A stretch of DNA of 64,000 nucleotides. Source: Gymnopilus junonius. Its lineage: Eukaryota; Basidiomycota; Agaricomycetes; Agaricales; Galerinaceae. Made by a program: the position numbers and the translations under genes. Shown one piece after another: positions 1 to 12,537 of the stretch (positions are counted from its first letter, which is position 1; each line of letters begins with the position of its first letter). The notes beneath the pieces were generated by a model. The model was given only the letters and a program-made list of their open reading frames with translations. It was not told where the DNA came from and did not search any database. The stretch spans positions 124,001 to 188,000 of the forward strand of contig JADNYJ010000015.1 in NCBI GenBank assembly GCA_015501075.1. The letters are read 5' to 3'.

Positions 1-3000
1 CCTTCGGCTGCCCAGATATCGCACTTGTCGCCATGCTGCAGTTTGAACTTTTGTGCCTCGGAATCAGAGACTTCAATAGGTTCAAGGTCGTGAACGAGTT
101 CGATTTCCTGGTTGAAGATCTTCTTATTGGGGTCGTAGCCGCGGAAAAGCTCAGGTTCTGTGCCATAGACCAGACAGTGAAGACGTTAGCGTAATATCAG
201 AAATATCACCATGGTGCTTACCGATCAAGCGAATGCCTGCGTGCACTAGTATATCTTTCTCGTAACGGCCTCTAACGTCCTTGTCGTCGACAGGTTCATT
301 TGTCTTGCTGTCCACCCATCCAACATAGAGCGAACCATCTTTCAGACGGCCATCAAAGTGCTTGATGTAGCCCATAATCCAGGCCATTTCAATGCAACCT
401 TCGATAGTAAATTCTCCACGTGCTTCCATTTCCCATCGAGTACGCGCGCTTCCCCAAGGGCTGACTTCTCCGAACCCTGTGATGACAATAACCTTGTCAA
501 GATCAATGAGTCCTTGGAGATGCGAGAGGTCTTGCAGAGAGGCTGTGGATTCCAATGCAGGGAACTCGAAACGGAAGTTGGCGCGAGGCTGAACATCCAC
601 TGTTTGTAGGAGGCGTTCTGCTTCGACACCGTTAATGACTTTATAGTCAGCGGAGTTGTCGCGAGCAACAGCACGGCGAAGATCGGCCTTCTGGTTGAGT
701 TTATTGCGGATGCGAGTGGTGATGTCGGCAAGGTCGGGGAGGCGATCCATTCCGCCATTTAGATCAGCCCAGATAGGTTCGACTTGGGTGATACTGAAGA
801 GGAGAGGGTGCATTAGACCAAGAATATTGAATGCCATTTCCTTCGCCGAGAAGGTTCGAACACCGTAACTTTCAAGTTCATGGGCGACAATGTTTGTGGG
901 GGCCATCAAACCAGTTCCGCGCGTCCATCTGAGGTAGAATATTTAGTTACGTACAAAAAGCGGGGAAAAAGAATCATCCTTACCCGATGACAGCACCAGC
1001 CAAACAGAGATATTCACCCCAGCTCTCTGAAGCCCATCGCTGGAACAGCGTCTCTAGAGAGATCTTGGACTCCGAATAAAGTCCATCATTGCCGAATAGA
1101 CCATGGTTAGGGGATAAGGGAAGAATAACTTGCGTAGGGCGAGTAACGAAGTGTCGGCTAGCCTTCTTGTTTTTGACGGCACCCAGAATTCTGAGAAGAT
1201 TGACCAACATCATACGATGAGCAAGTTCTGAACGATCATCTAGTCCGTCAATTTCACGGCCGTTCTCCGGGATACCAGCAAACGGAAGGATGTAGTCAAG
1301 ATCCATGCCCAAGTTTACATATATATAGTCGACAAGTGCCTCAACATCTTGTTTTGAGGCTTGGTTGAAAGGCACAACATGAAGAGCAGAACCTCGACTG
1401 CCGAATGACTGGAAGATAGATTGATAATACTCGACAGTTTTGCGGTTGTAGCTGGAGGTCGTGATCACGACATGCGCACCGCCAGAGAGAAGGCCCTTAA
1501 CGACCTCAACTCCAATGGAACCCTTTCCCACGCCAGTCAAGAGTGCGTTCTTGTCTTTGAAGGTCGTACCGGACGTAGCGATCTCATGTAGTATATCGAG
1601 GTAGACACCCGTGAGGTTGCTACTATATTCCCAATTAGTGCCGACCTTGCGCTTCAAGTGAAGGAGAGGAATTTTGTCGGAAGCAAGGGAGGTAACGGCT
1701 GTGACACCAGTAACTTGAGGGCGGAGGAATTGAGAGGAAGAACGACGACTGCGAGGAGAGCCGACACGAGGACGAGGATCGGGTGACTTGTGAAGGGTTT
1801 TAACAACACCTTCGTAGAGGGCCTTTATGCGGTTCTTCTGGTCAGAGCTAATCTCTGGCAAGGACTTGACCACAGTCCAAAGCTTGAGGACGTCGTCCTG
1901 AACTTTCTGAATATTGACAGTCCCAGCAACCGTATCACCGCTGGCCATCTCCTCAACGTATGCCTCTAGCTTGCGAACATTTTCGCGAACAACTTCCGAG
2001 TACTTGATTTCGCCTTTGTCGGTGACCTCTGTGCGGGGCGCCGTCGGAAAAGTAACTACAATACGAAGAAGGTCAGTGACAGGTAACAGTCTCTAATCTA
2101 GAGGACATACCATCTTTGTACACCGGGGGCCTTCCAAGGACTTCTCGGGTGTTGTCAATAAGCTGCTGACCAAATTCCTTTGCTAACTTGTAAGTCTCGC
2201 CTTTAGAAGGGTCACAGCGATCAATGTAACACTGCATGTACTGCAACATTTCAGGATCAGCCCGATTGAGGAGTGCAATGCAACGAGCAGTGACTTCTCG
2301 GTCTACAGTAGTCAGGCGGCCGAAGATAATGTCATAGAACAAGACTAAAGCGTCCTGACGAACCCAATTCCAGGAAGAGTCAAAGTGGCGAGCCTTGAGG
2401 GGGTCGAATCGGGGTTGAATACCTTCGATGTAGGCATCACCATGCTCACGGGTGATGCTATCGAGCTTGGCTTGCAGAGCCGCGTTACTAGACTTCTCCT
2501 TGTCAAACGCTATCTCGCCGGCGCGTGAGTCACGGCCCAGATAACGCATGTAAAGTTCGATATGCTGAGCGGCGAACTTTTGTTGTTCAGCTTGGAACTT
2601 CAAGAATTCCTCGCTGTTGATAACAGCACCACCTGCAGCACCGCCACCTCCGCCACCAGAGCCTGGGGAAGTGAGAGAAATGCCAGAACGCTGAGCGTAA
2701 ACAGATACGACACCATCAAGCCAGGTCTTCGCCTCGCCTTCGGATGCAAGCCTCTTCGGGGGCTCAAGAGTTGTGGCAAGGAGAAGAACGCCGTCCGATC
2801 GAGAAGGGCCAAGGCCCCATGTCTTCGAAAGATGAGCTTTGATAGTAGATAAGTTGAAACCACCAGGCATCTTGCCACCAACGAGACGCGAGATCAGACC
2901 AGTGCTGTACTTGCCGAGCGCGCCATTGAAACCGCTACCCAATGCAGAACCAAGCTCTTCTAAAGGAAGTTCCTCCCCTTTCTCTGGAGCAGAAGAAAAC

Positions 3001-6000
3001 TCTTGTTGAAGATCACCCAAGATCTCGTTCTGCAACGTCGATTTGCCACCAACCAAGTCCTTGATAGATTTCGAGAGGGGAATCTCATCAATGCGCTTCT
3101 TCAGCTTCTGAGCGACAACAACAAGTAAAATGTCGACAGCCTTGACGGGTACATCCTCGATGCTTGCTACAGGACCAGAAGGTACTGCTATCGCAACAGG
3201 TGCGGCCAGAGCAGCAACTGCAGTAGTTGCAGAAGGAGCAGGTGCTTCCTCGGTGGCAGCAGGTGCTTCAGCTGCATCTTCATACTGGTAATAGATCTCC
3301 TTGGTGTTCTTGGAGTGGCAGAGAATAGCGCGGGAGATGCTGACAGAACCATCTTGAGCCTCGTATTTGGCCTTGAGAGTCCGAGTGGCCATGCCAGTCA
3401 ATGTTGGCGAAGGACCGAGTTCAATGAGACGCTCAAATTTGAATGTCGTGAAGAGCAGATCCTGCGTTTCAATCCAGCGTACTGGCGATGCAAACTGATA
3501 CGCGAGAAGCTCGACGAGAATGATGTAGGCTAATTGTTGACGATTCTCGGGGCTGGCCCAGTTATCTTCCTCCCATTTTCTCAAGACCCTGTCAAGTTTG
3601 GGCGACGACGTCTGGTCATAGATAATTTGGGCGTATTCGCGCGATACTTGGAAGGGTTTAGCAATGAGATTGGGAATGTACTTCCCGACGAGCCAATCGG
3701 GGTTGAGATGCGCAGCATTGATTTTCTTTGAAAGGTCTGTAGGGACGAATATGAGTTACCAACTCAATCAAGGTTAACACCAATATTACTCACATGCACG
3801 GAAAGGAAGCACTCCGGCCCACAAGTAACGGGAATGGAACGGCACATCAATGCCAGGAAGAGGAATGGTGGCGAAACCTCGTTCCAGCTTGATGTAGCCC
3901 TCGGCCTTCTGTTGTTCTTGGGCCTTCTCGAGGCATGACTTGACAATATCAGAAAGCATCTCTTTGACTTTCTCGACAGTGAAGGTCTGAGTTAGCTGAA
4001 GAATATACCATTAGACAATTGATTCGACATCATTAGAAAGTCCATTTACTTTGGCGATGTCAATCTTCTGGATCTTTAAATAGTTGAGAACATTGGTCAT
4101 GGTTTGAAGTGCCAAAAGCTCTCCAGCACAAACATATTGTTGACCCTAGTGAATGTCCTGCTTAATAAATGAATGCGGAGAATATAACGCGAACATACCT
4201 CGACGTTGTAGTTGACGATTTCAAGCAAAGCACCAGAGACAGTCGTAATGGTGTCAACAACCTCGCGAAGAGCCGCATCACTGAATGTGGGTGAAATACG
4301 GCTGGGATTGACGGCGCACATAGCATAGTTCGATCGGTTTTCAGAGTCTCGCTCCACAGCGCGTTGCATGGTGATACCACGATAGAAGACAACATCGACG
4401 AGGGCAGAAATGTGAAGGACGTCGGCAATAGAAGCCAAGGCAGAGTATTCACCGAGGGAATGGCCAGCAAAAGCGCAATCCTTTTGCACGAAACCTTTCA
4501 TACGCATGTCTTCGAAGGCGGCCTTCTCAGTGACGACGAGAGCAATTTGCGCAAATTGAGTGGCGAAAAGAAGACCGTTCGGATGACTGAAGGTGTACTT
4601 TGGTGTGCGAACGTCAATGTCGGCGAAGAGAGGAAGGGTCTTGACATGACCATCCTTGTCCATTGCGTCGTATGTCATGTCCATGTATCTCTGGCGAATA
4701 GCCTGACCTTTGATACCACCGAAGTGAATAGTTTTTTCCTTGGGGTTGTCCTTTACAATTTCCACGATGGAGAAGCCATAGACGGCAAGAAGATGGGTAT
4801 CAGCTCCATCCCAAACAGCACGAGCAGCAGGAGAGCTATTGTAGAGGTCCATACCCATGCCAGGCTCCTGCGAACCTTGACCAGTGAAGACATAGACGGT
4901 ATTAGGTTGAGCGACCTCCGCAGATCCTTGCAAGACTTTTTCGCCTTGGTCGTTGGTGGTTGTTATGTTGACAACAATATTGCCATCGCGCATGCCGACG
5001 TGACGAATCTTAACCTCCAGAGCTTGGCCAGGAATGACCATACCGACGAAATTAACGTCATACCTACGAAAATTGTTAGAGAAAGATCTAAGTGGTTTGA
5101 ATGGTAAAGTGACATACGCAATGACACGTTCTGGGTGGCCTTTTGCAACGACGGTCTCGACATAGCGACGAGTAGCAGCACTAGACCATAGTCCATGAGT
5201 GATAGTGGCGGGCAAAGAGGCGAAATTCGAGAAATATGGGTTAATGTGAATGGGATTGAAGTCGCCGGACACCTTAGAGTAAGGTTCGTTGGTCAGGGGA
5301 GCATTGAAAGCGGTTGAAACATCGGAGTTAGTAAGCGAATAACACTCTAGAGGAGTCATAACACCGAGAGGAGTGCCATGACGTTGGAGGTAAGCGAGAA
5401 CAGGGTTCCCATGAGAGTCATCTTGCTGGAATTCCACAGAACCAACTTTGACTAGGACTTTGAGCTGATTGCGGACAAAGATATCTCCAGTAACAGAAAC
5501 ATTTCGGTAGTTCGTCCTATCCTTGAAGGCTACTTGTGATTGAATGCGGAAAATGAGAGTAGTGCCGGCAAGGAGGGGAGAAGACGTATTCTCCCAGTCA
5601 AACCATTCTTTGGATTGCAGAACACCAACAGCAGCGTCGTTCTCGAGAAGGACACTGTAGTCGGGTTCCTCCGTGGTGTCGAAAGTGTTCTCGTAGTCTG
5701 TAAAGCGTCCGCGGTAGAGGAATGCGGAAACAACCTCAATAACGCGTTGGCCTTGGCGATAGACATAGCCCTTAACCTTGACGATCTTGCCTTCGGGTGC
5801 GTTGATAACCGAGATGATACTAGCTTCAGCCTTACAGATGTCTCCAACGGCCAAAGGACTCGCTCCATCGACTATGCGGAAACCGTTGGAAAGGTGGACC
5901 AACTTCAGGAGATCGCCATCAATGGCTGCAGGGAAGATTGACTTCATGATGGCCTATAGAATGAAATCAATAAAAAAGATCAAAAATGACATTCCATCCA

Positions 6001-9000
6001 ACATACCTGCCAGCCAGTAACAATAGCAAAGTCCATAGGCGCCTGAATCTTGTCGTTCCTAACAGCCTTGAATGCCTCTCCTTGGTTGCCAACAACAGCA
6101 CAGAATTGCTGGACATCCTCAGCCTTGATCGTGACCTCCGGGCCGATGAACTTCTCTCGAATGTCGATGGTAGGAAGGTCTTCGTTATCACCATACCAGA
6201 GCTTCCAATAAAACGCTTTGATACGCTGGTTACGGCCAACAGCGATCTCGTGAATGGGAGCAAAGCCTTGCGAAGGCTTGTACTCGAATTTAAGGGAAAG
6301 GGGAATAGAGCTACCAAGACGCTCTTCGAAGATGGTCAGGGCGATCTGCTTGGTCTTGACATCATAAACAATCTCCAGAGCCTTGAAGTCGTCGATGTGT
6401 TGCCCATAGGAACGAGCAGCGCCGAAGGCGGTGACGGACGTCGCAACAGAACCAGAGTAGCTGATGACGACCTTCTGGCCGACCCGAGGAGCGAGAACAC
6501 GTCGTAAAGGGTTGTCGATATATGACGTGCCCTGAACAATAGTCTTTGACGTGACGAGAGCACGGAGCCAGCTGAGCTCAGACCCACTCAAAGTCTCGAG
6601 CCAGGCAGAAGTGTCCGGCAGTTGAGAACCGAATTCATACGTAACAGAAGAGCCATTCTCGATACGGGCGACACCAGGAAGGTTCTTGGCGACGGGTTTG
6701 GGAGAGGCTGCAAGGTATTCAACAACCGGGACGGAAGAGGCATCACCACTATAAGTGCGTTCCAGAAGCCGTTGGATGAGGGACTTGTTGATGTTGCCAA
6801 GGAGTTCCTTGACGGGCTCATCCTTCTTCACTGACCATTTGGCCGCCACGGGACCTTGCAAGATGCAAACACGTTGAGGATCTTGATCGAAGACTGCTTC
6901 AATATCTTCGGCTGCCCACAAGGAATCCTGCAATGAACAAATTAGGCAAATAATTATAAATATAGAATAAAAATTATCGCATGATCGATATACGTACCTT
7001 CTTAAACCAAACTTCAAACGTTGCATCCAGAACAGGAATGAAAGGAACGGGTTTCTGACCCGGCCTCTGCGAAATTGCTAAGAAATAAGCAGTATCTTCA
7101 GCAGCAAGCAGCTGTTCTGCGGCGAGGGGGTATTTGTGGAAGAACGTCTCGACGAAAGGAAGGGGATCATCGAGGGTTTGATAACTCTGGAGGATCGAAG
7201 GTTTCGTGCCTGAGCCGTTGACCCCAGCGAAACGTTCTTCAATGCGCCTCAACCAGTCACCAACAAGGTTCCTGAGCGAGATGTCCACCCAACGTTTCTG
7301 GTGAGAGACAAACATCAACCGAATCATCCTCAAGACGGTCTCCTCATACGTCATGTCTGCAAGGTCAGAGGCGACGCTTCCATCCTTCTTCCACCCGAAC
7401 CACGGCTTCGCGAAATCCTTATTCAATTTGCTAATGATCTCTTCCTTACGCTCTGTCAACCACAAAGTCCTCTTCTCCTTCGGCAGCTTGAAGATAGTAT
7501 CATCGAACTCCTTCCACAATTTGACGGCCCTCGTCGCAACCTTATGAATGGGTTCACCCAACTCCGAGCGCACGGTGAGGATGCCACCAGTAGGTTTGGT
7601 GTACGTGCCTTCCCAAGCACTGTCGTCCACACCAGTGGCAGCGACAATCAAATCCTTCACTGAGGAACTAGTATGCGCCTCCTTGGCTACCATCACGCGA
7701 CTGGCGAACAGGAAACCGTCGAAAGGCATGGGTTGAACGCCAAACCTCTCCACCGACCAGTCGCCAGTCAAGTACTCCCAGACGTCATCAGCAGATCCAA
7801 AGCCGGATCCACCAACGAGACAAATGTTGGGATGCTGACGAATTGCGCGATAGGTTGCCAAAATAGGTTGGTGGAAGTCTTCGAAGGAATGATGTCCTCC
7901 GGCACGGCCTCCAGTCCACTGCATTATGATAGGGAAATCAGGGTTGGCAGCCGCGATGTTGATAACTTGACGGATGCCATCAACTGAGCCTGGCTTGAAC
8001 GCAACATGCTTGATACCGGCGGTCTTCAAACCTTCGATTATCTCGATGGCCTTCTCTGTTGTTGGAATACCTGCTGCGACGCAAAAACCTTCAATGGGAA
8101 GACCCTCCTTCCTCATCTCTTGCCACAACGGGAACTGGAATGTGAACTGGCGTGGATTGATGTACAAGGCATTCAATGTGATACCCACTCCGGCAGGGAC
8201 GAGTTTCTGGATCTCAGCGACCTTGGAGCGAAGAGCGGCAGCGTTGTAGTGACCACCGCCAGCAAGCTCGATGTGGTAGCCAGCATCCAAAACGGCACTG
8301 ACAAAGCCAGCCTTGACAGTAGAAGGTGTCATACCAGCGACCATGATGGGTGGTTTGCCAAGTAAACGAGAGAATGGCGTGTCGAGGTGCAATTCTCCAT
8401 CGCTGAAGCGAAAAATCAGTTCAAAATCTGAGAGCATCATCGAAAGGCTTACCTTGTGCGAACGAGCTTAGGGGACCACTTCTTACTCCACCATTCCTCG
8501 TATTTGACTTGTAGCGAGCTGTAAAGTTCGGCATCGCCTTTGCCCTTCTCACCAACAACGATGACACGAACTCCACGGCCATCAAAGTTCCTGGCCGTCA
8601 ACGGACCGATACCACTTAAACCACCGGGCCCGAAGTCGACGGCATGGGTGGCTGTTTCTGGGAAATTGGTTGCTTTCGTCCAGTGAATCGGAGAGGTGAA
8701 GATCTGTTCGCAAAGCGAGCGGGTAAGAGAGGAAGCAAGGTCGCGCATATCCGAACCTTTTGGTGTTACAGTCAGCCGTAATTAAAGAGAACAATGAAAT
8801 AAATGCTTACCATCTTCGGTGTTGTAGACTGGAATTCTCAAATCTTTGGCCGACCAAAGTTCTTCACCTTCCAAATCTTCTTCAATAAGCTTCTGGGTTA
8901 CTTCCACGAGGTATTCACTGTGGTAAGGGACGCCAACAACCAAGAACCTAATCGAAAAGACAGGCTTGCGCTGAGAGAAAGGGATTTTGCTTTGGTCAAG

Positions 9001-10299
9001 CCCTGAAGGTGCCTTAACTTTCCTCAAGCTTGTAACAAGACCGAAGAGGGCCTTGGGGGGACCTGTCACGACGAAAGCCTTAGGTCCGTTGTTGAGGGAA
9101 ACGGACAACTGGGAGTTGGTAGGAAGGTACTTGTTCGTCTTGGTGATGTGGGGCTGCAGCTCTTTCAAGCTCAATCCAGTGACCGATAACATCGGGCTAG
9201 GAGTGCCTTCACCACCTTCAATGGCGTCCTGGACAATGCTGGGCTCTAAGGAGGTAACAGGGAAGGCTTCTTGACCACGGAGACCAGCGTAGAAAAGCCA
9301 CTTCACCACCTTACGAGAGTTGTCAATGAAATCTTTGAAAGAGTCGGAGGCCGAGATGGCAACAGCGGAAACAATTCCTTGAGAGTGACCAGTTGCTCCT
9401 GTAATGCGGCTGCGGAGCTCTCCAGGCGTCAGGTCGGCAACATGGCAGACGACAAGATACTGCACGAGTTGGGTCAGACCAATGAGAGGGAAAGACATTG
9501 GGACGGACGCCAGGTAAGGAACAGAGGGGCGAGGGGTTGCGCCGGAGAGCCAAGACAGGACGTCAAGGCCATGAGTATAGTAAGCCGACCCCTGCTCTAC
9601 ATCTGCTAAAGGCACGAGGACATTCTCGGTAATAGTCCTGATAAAGGGCGCGACGAAAGGCTTGTAGGTATCATACAGATTCTGTAGCTCGTCGAAATAA
9701 ACTTCATTAGTGCCCTGTCCACCAAACAGAGCAAAAATAGAGGCCTTTCCGGCAACTGATGCCGAAAGCAAGGCCGACTGAGGCTGGGATGGGATATTGG
9801 AGACTTGCTGCTCCTTGAGAGCGGCAACTGCCTGGAAGTATGCGGTAAGGACGACCTTGCGGGTCACGGTGTCGAATGTGGAAACAAGGGTATGAATATC
9901 CTTAGTCGCGAGGTATGATGACGTAAAGTGCTTGAGCACGTTCAGGAGCAACGCGATGCGTGCGGGGGTGGATTGCGGGTCCTTGGGAGCACTCGTAGCA
10001 ACGTGTGCGAGAAAGCGCGCCGAAAGCTCTACGGCTGCCTCTGCTTCATTTTCTAGCTGAACCGTGCTGTCGACCGCGTCTAATTGGGACTGGATATGGG
10101 TAAACTCATCACGGAGAACTTCAGCAGCGATCCATTCATCGCATTGTGTAGTAACTGGTATAGAAACCTACACGTAGAAAAGCGTTCAGGTTGATGAATG
10201 CGCAATGCAAAAACGTGAACTCACTCTAATTTGTCCGAGGGTAAGAATTAAGGGACGCGTAGTAATAGCCTGGACAGCGTGTCCATTGGGTACAGCCAT
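1..10299 (-). CDS. Fatty acid synthase, fused beta-alpha polypeptide (3' end off the window)
   Basis: Cytosolic type I fungal fatty acid synthase, making long-chain acyl-CoA from acetyl- and malonyl-CoA. Thirteen exons join in frame: 10299-10225, 10167-8811, 8756-8453, 8402-6998, 6927-6007, 5953-5118, 5063-4199, 4145-4050, 3995-3794, 3736-2111, 2055-984, 928-222, 157-1; about 3207 codons are visible. Domain order: acetyltransferase (GHSQG near residue 285), enoyl reductase (GMTP near 598, GGRAGGHH near 746), dehydratase (SGDFNPIHINP near 1588), malonyl/palmitoyl transferase (TGQGSQ near 1694, GHSLGEYS near 1832). With no stop this continues into the alpha part from about residue 2073: Ala/Pro linker, acyl carrier domain (GGKSTLQNE near 2253), ketoreductase (TGVGKGSIG near 2736, YSESK near 2891). 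Ketosynthase and phosphopantetheinyl transferase must lie beyond the left edge. The start MAVPNGHAV follows a TATA box; the frame is open further upstream, but that part lacks family similarity. Confidence 0.96.
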
Positions 10300-10409
10300 C
10301 TTGTTGTCGAGCTCGCTGTTAGAGACGACTAGGACGGCAGTTTTGTGGAAAAGGGGGAAGTCTAACAACGTAGACGGTGCAGAAGAGGTGAACTGGGGGT
10401 CAACTGAAA

Positions 10410-10416
10410 TTATATA
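10410..10416 (-). promoter_or_regulatory. Candidate TATA box of the fatty acid synthase gene
   Basis: TATATAA on the minus strand, about 110 bp upstream of the chosen FAS start codon. This spacing would give a 5' UTR of roughly 80 nt. It supports the start at 10299 over more distal in-frame codons, which would lie at or upstream of this box. Confidence 0.5.
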
Positions 10417-10467
10417 TGACCCTGACCCCAAACCGGGTTCCCCAACGAATTTTTGCTTAGAAAATGT

Positions 10468-10473
10468 CACGTG
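10468..10473. promoter_or_regulatory. CACGTG E-box upstream of fatty acid synthase
   Basis: A perfect CACGTG hexamer about 170 bp upstream of the FAS start. bHLH factors bind this site in fungi. One hexamer could occur by chance; its position just beyond the TATA box makes it a reasonable candidate site. Confidence 0.35.
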
Positions 10474-10892
10474 GTCGACAACGCACGATCGATTTCGTGT
10501 GAAAGTTGCTTCTTCTGGGCAGCACTGCTTCGAACTGAGATCAAATCTAAAAATGCACCACCTCCGACCCGGAGTCACCCCAGGCTTTCTCTATGCCAGA
10601 GTATCATTTGTACTTCTTTCAAGAAAAATGTCCAGTCAGCTCGGAGATCGATTGCAACATTTGACGCCGAGTTTGTCTGTCCATCATCACCTCAAATCAG
10701 CTTTGATTTCGGCTTCGGTCTCTTTTTGGAGGACTGGCTAAATTGCTCTAGGTCCTATTGGAATCTCGTCCAAGTTATGAATCTATTTCACTATGATGTA
10801 TTATCAAGCTCTTCCTCTTCCCTGGCCACCCCAGCTTCCGTATCCTTAGCAATCACCCCAACAGGCTGCAAGAATGTGGTTCCAGGGTTTTC

Positions 10893-12050
10893 CTACGTCT
10901 CTTCCGTATTGATCAACGTTCCAGACCTTGTTGTCGGCTCTCCGTTTCTTGTATCATCGCTGCTACTCACGAAACGTCGTAAATAACCATCATGAACGAT
11001 GCATTTAACACCTCCATGATTCATAATCAGACCATTGGCAACTGTGCCCCACCATCTCCCTTCCACGAAATAATCTGAAGTGTCATGTGGTTTTGCAGCC
11101 TTAACTGCAAATGAAGATGGCCTTGATTGTATGTCCAAATTAACGACTATTTCAATATCCCTTCTCTCGCCTTCATGGACAAATTTCCACTGGATAATTG
11201 ATGCGATAAATACAAATGCTGCACCAATCAACAGACCACATTGCCCTATTGCTGTCTGATTCTCCCCCCGGGGTATCCCCCCGGTCCAATCATAATTACT
11301 TCCATCACGACGATATGCGCAACAGTCAAACCGGCTGAAAGAGGAGGAGTACATACTGCGCAATTAGCAGTCCTGTTGTGTTTTTTCGCCGCAATCTTCC
11401 GGAGATCCCTCGTGCGCGCAATTTGTCCCTGGCAAGATCCATGGCATGTTGTCTTCCATGCGCGGACATCATACCCATTGCAGTGAATGAACACGCCATC
11501 CACGAATAGAGAAATGACCACATGTCGAGATATTCATACCAACGAAAGGGAATGGTCATTATCGGCTGTCCTTGACGCATCGGCAGCGACGTGTTACATG
11601 CCAAAAGACATACTGGGATGGTCGGATCGTCGTAATCAAGTGGGGTTGGTAACTTGGCCACACTTGCTCGCAAGGCCATTGCTCCAACAAACATCATCGC
11701 TATCCAAGCAAACGCCAGAAGTCGGGTAGAAGACTTTGCTTCCCTCAGCGTCTTTGACCACACCAACAGCGACGTACCGATCAACATTCCTGCGCCTGTT
11801 ATCGAATAAACAGGAACGACATCGAAATCGACTGTGCCACGCCCCTTCCAGACGCCAAAGCCACCGCATGTACCGCTGCTATTGAGCTGAAAACCATAGA
11901 TGCCCCAAGTGAGCTACTGACGAGCCACTCGTTTTTGTGGAATGTTAGTGTAGTGATAAGAAAGACGTAGTAGAGAAATCGAGAAATAGGGCCGTAACCG
12001 CCAGAGACGCTGTGGTCACAGACTACACCTGGAGTCATGAAAGTATGCAT
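10893..12050 (-). CDS. Small multi-span membrane protein of unknown function, apparent frameshift
   Basis: Unnamed integral membrane protein that, from memory, resembles a family common in fungal genomes. It starts MHTFMTPGVVCDHSVSGGYG and has hydrophobic segments near 11960, 11890, 11740, 11480 and 11200, alternating with short charged loops, which suggests five or more spans. The second frame holds an RxxGxSGRLRR cytosolic stretch and a C-terminal hydrophobic segment, then a hydrophilic tail ending near 10893. An intron of roughly 95 bp probably lies near 11350-11255 (donor GTACTC or GTATGT; the acceptor is less certain). The frame changes between AAVHAVALAS and TVDFDVVPVYS at a G4 run (11842-11845); one extra G restores a single reading frame. 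No intron explains the change. The gene is either broken or affected by a consensus error. Confidence 0.6.
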
Positions 12051-12141
12051 TACATTCAGATGGGCTCATCTTTTATGTGCAGCTGACAAGGCTCAGGGTG
12101 CTTCGTTCGTGTGCATTCCGTATGCAATCCGATATATAAAA

Positions 12142-12420
12142 TTATGACGATGAGTCCCTGCAAAATGGCTGTGCTGATACAAAGTCAATAGATACTCTAA
12201 TAGACGTTGGAATTGAACACGAACTATCAGCAGGAATCAAAACAAACTTCAGTTCGGATACACTCCGCAGTTCCACAATGTATCCGTCCAGCCATCTTAT
12301 AATATCTACGCCGTCAGTAGATCTATAACACCCAACTCGAAATTCAACATTCCGCAGACTGGGAAATTGGATCCTGTCCAGAAGCATGTTTATCAGCTCA
12401 GGCCAGTTTGGTCAAGTTCA
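12142..12420 (-). pseudogene. 3' fragment of an F-box-like family gene
   Basis: The minus strand reads WPELINMLLDRIQFPSLRN and on to residues resembling the C-terminal part of the intact family member at 57024-58484, where the matching stretch is MLLDRTRFPRLKKVEI. No F-box or central region in this frame is attached, and the damaged copy immediately upstream (12538-14108) has its own version of this segment (RDRFPCLKNADL). It is therefore best explained as a detached tail of a further family copy, left by duplication and deletion. A stop ends the frame at 12142. Confidence 0.55.
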
Positions 12421-12537
12421 ATCCCGTTCTTTCCGAATAATCCATAATTGGCGTGGAAACCATTGAAAGATATATAGTAATGAAGGCCAATTTTCAGGCC
12501 AAGGTCTCTTTTGGCTGATAGAGTCAAAAATCAGGTA

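Noticed and set aside
10300..10578. Upstream in-frame extension of the fatty acid synthase
   Set aside because: Includes the TATA box, lacks family similarity, and MAVPNGHAV gives a normal N-terminus.
11917..11969. An intron (GTCTTT..TAG) that would avoid the membrane-protein frameshift
   Set aside because: Gives a continuous frame but removes the segment NEWLVSSSLGASMVFSSIAAVHA, which looks like the family's second span; the donor is also poor.
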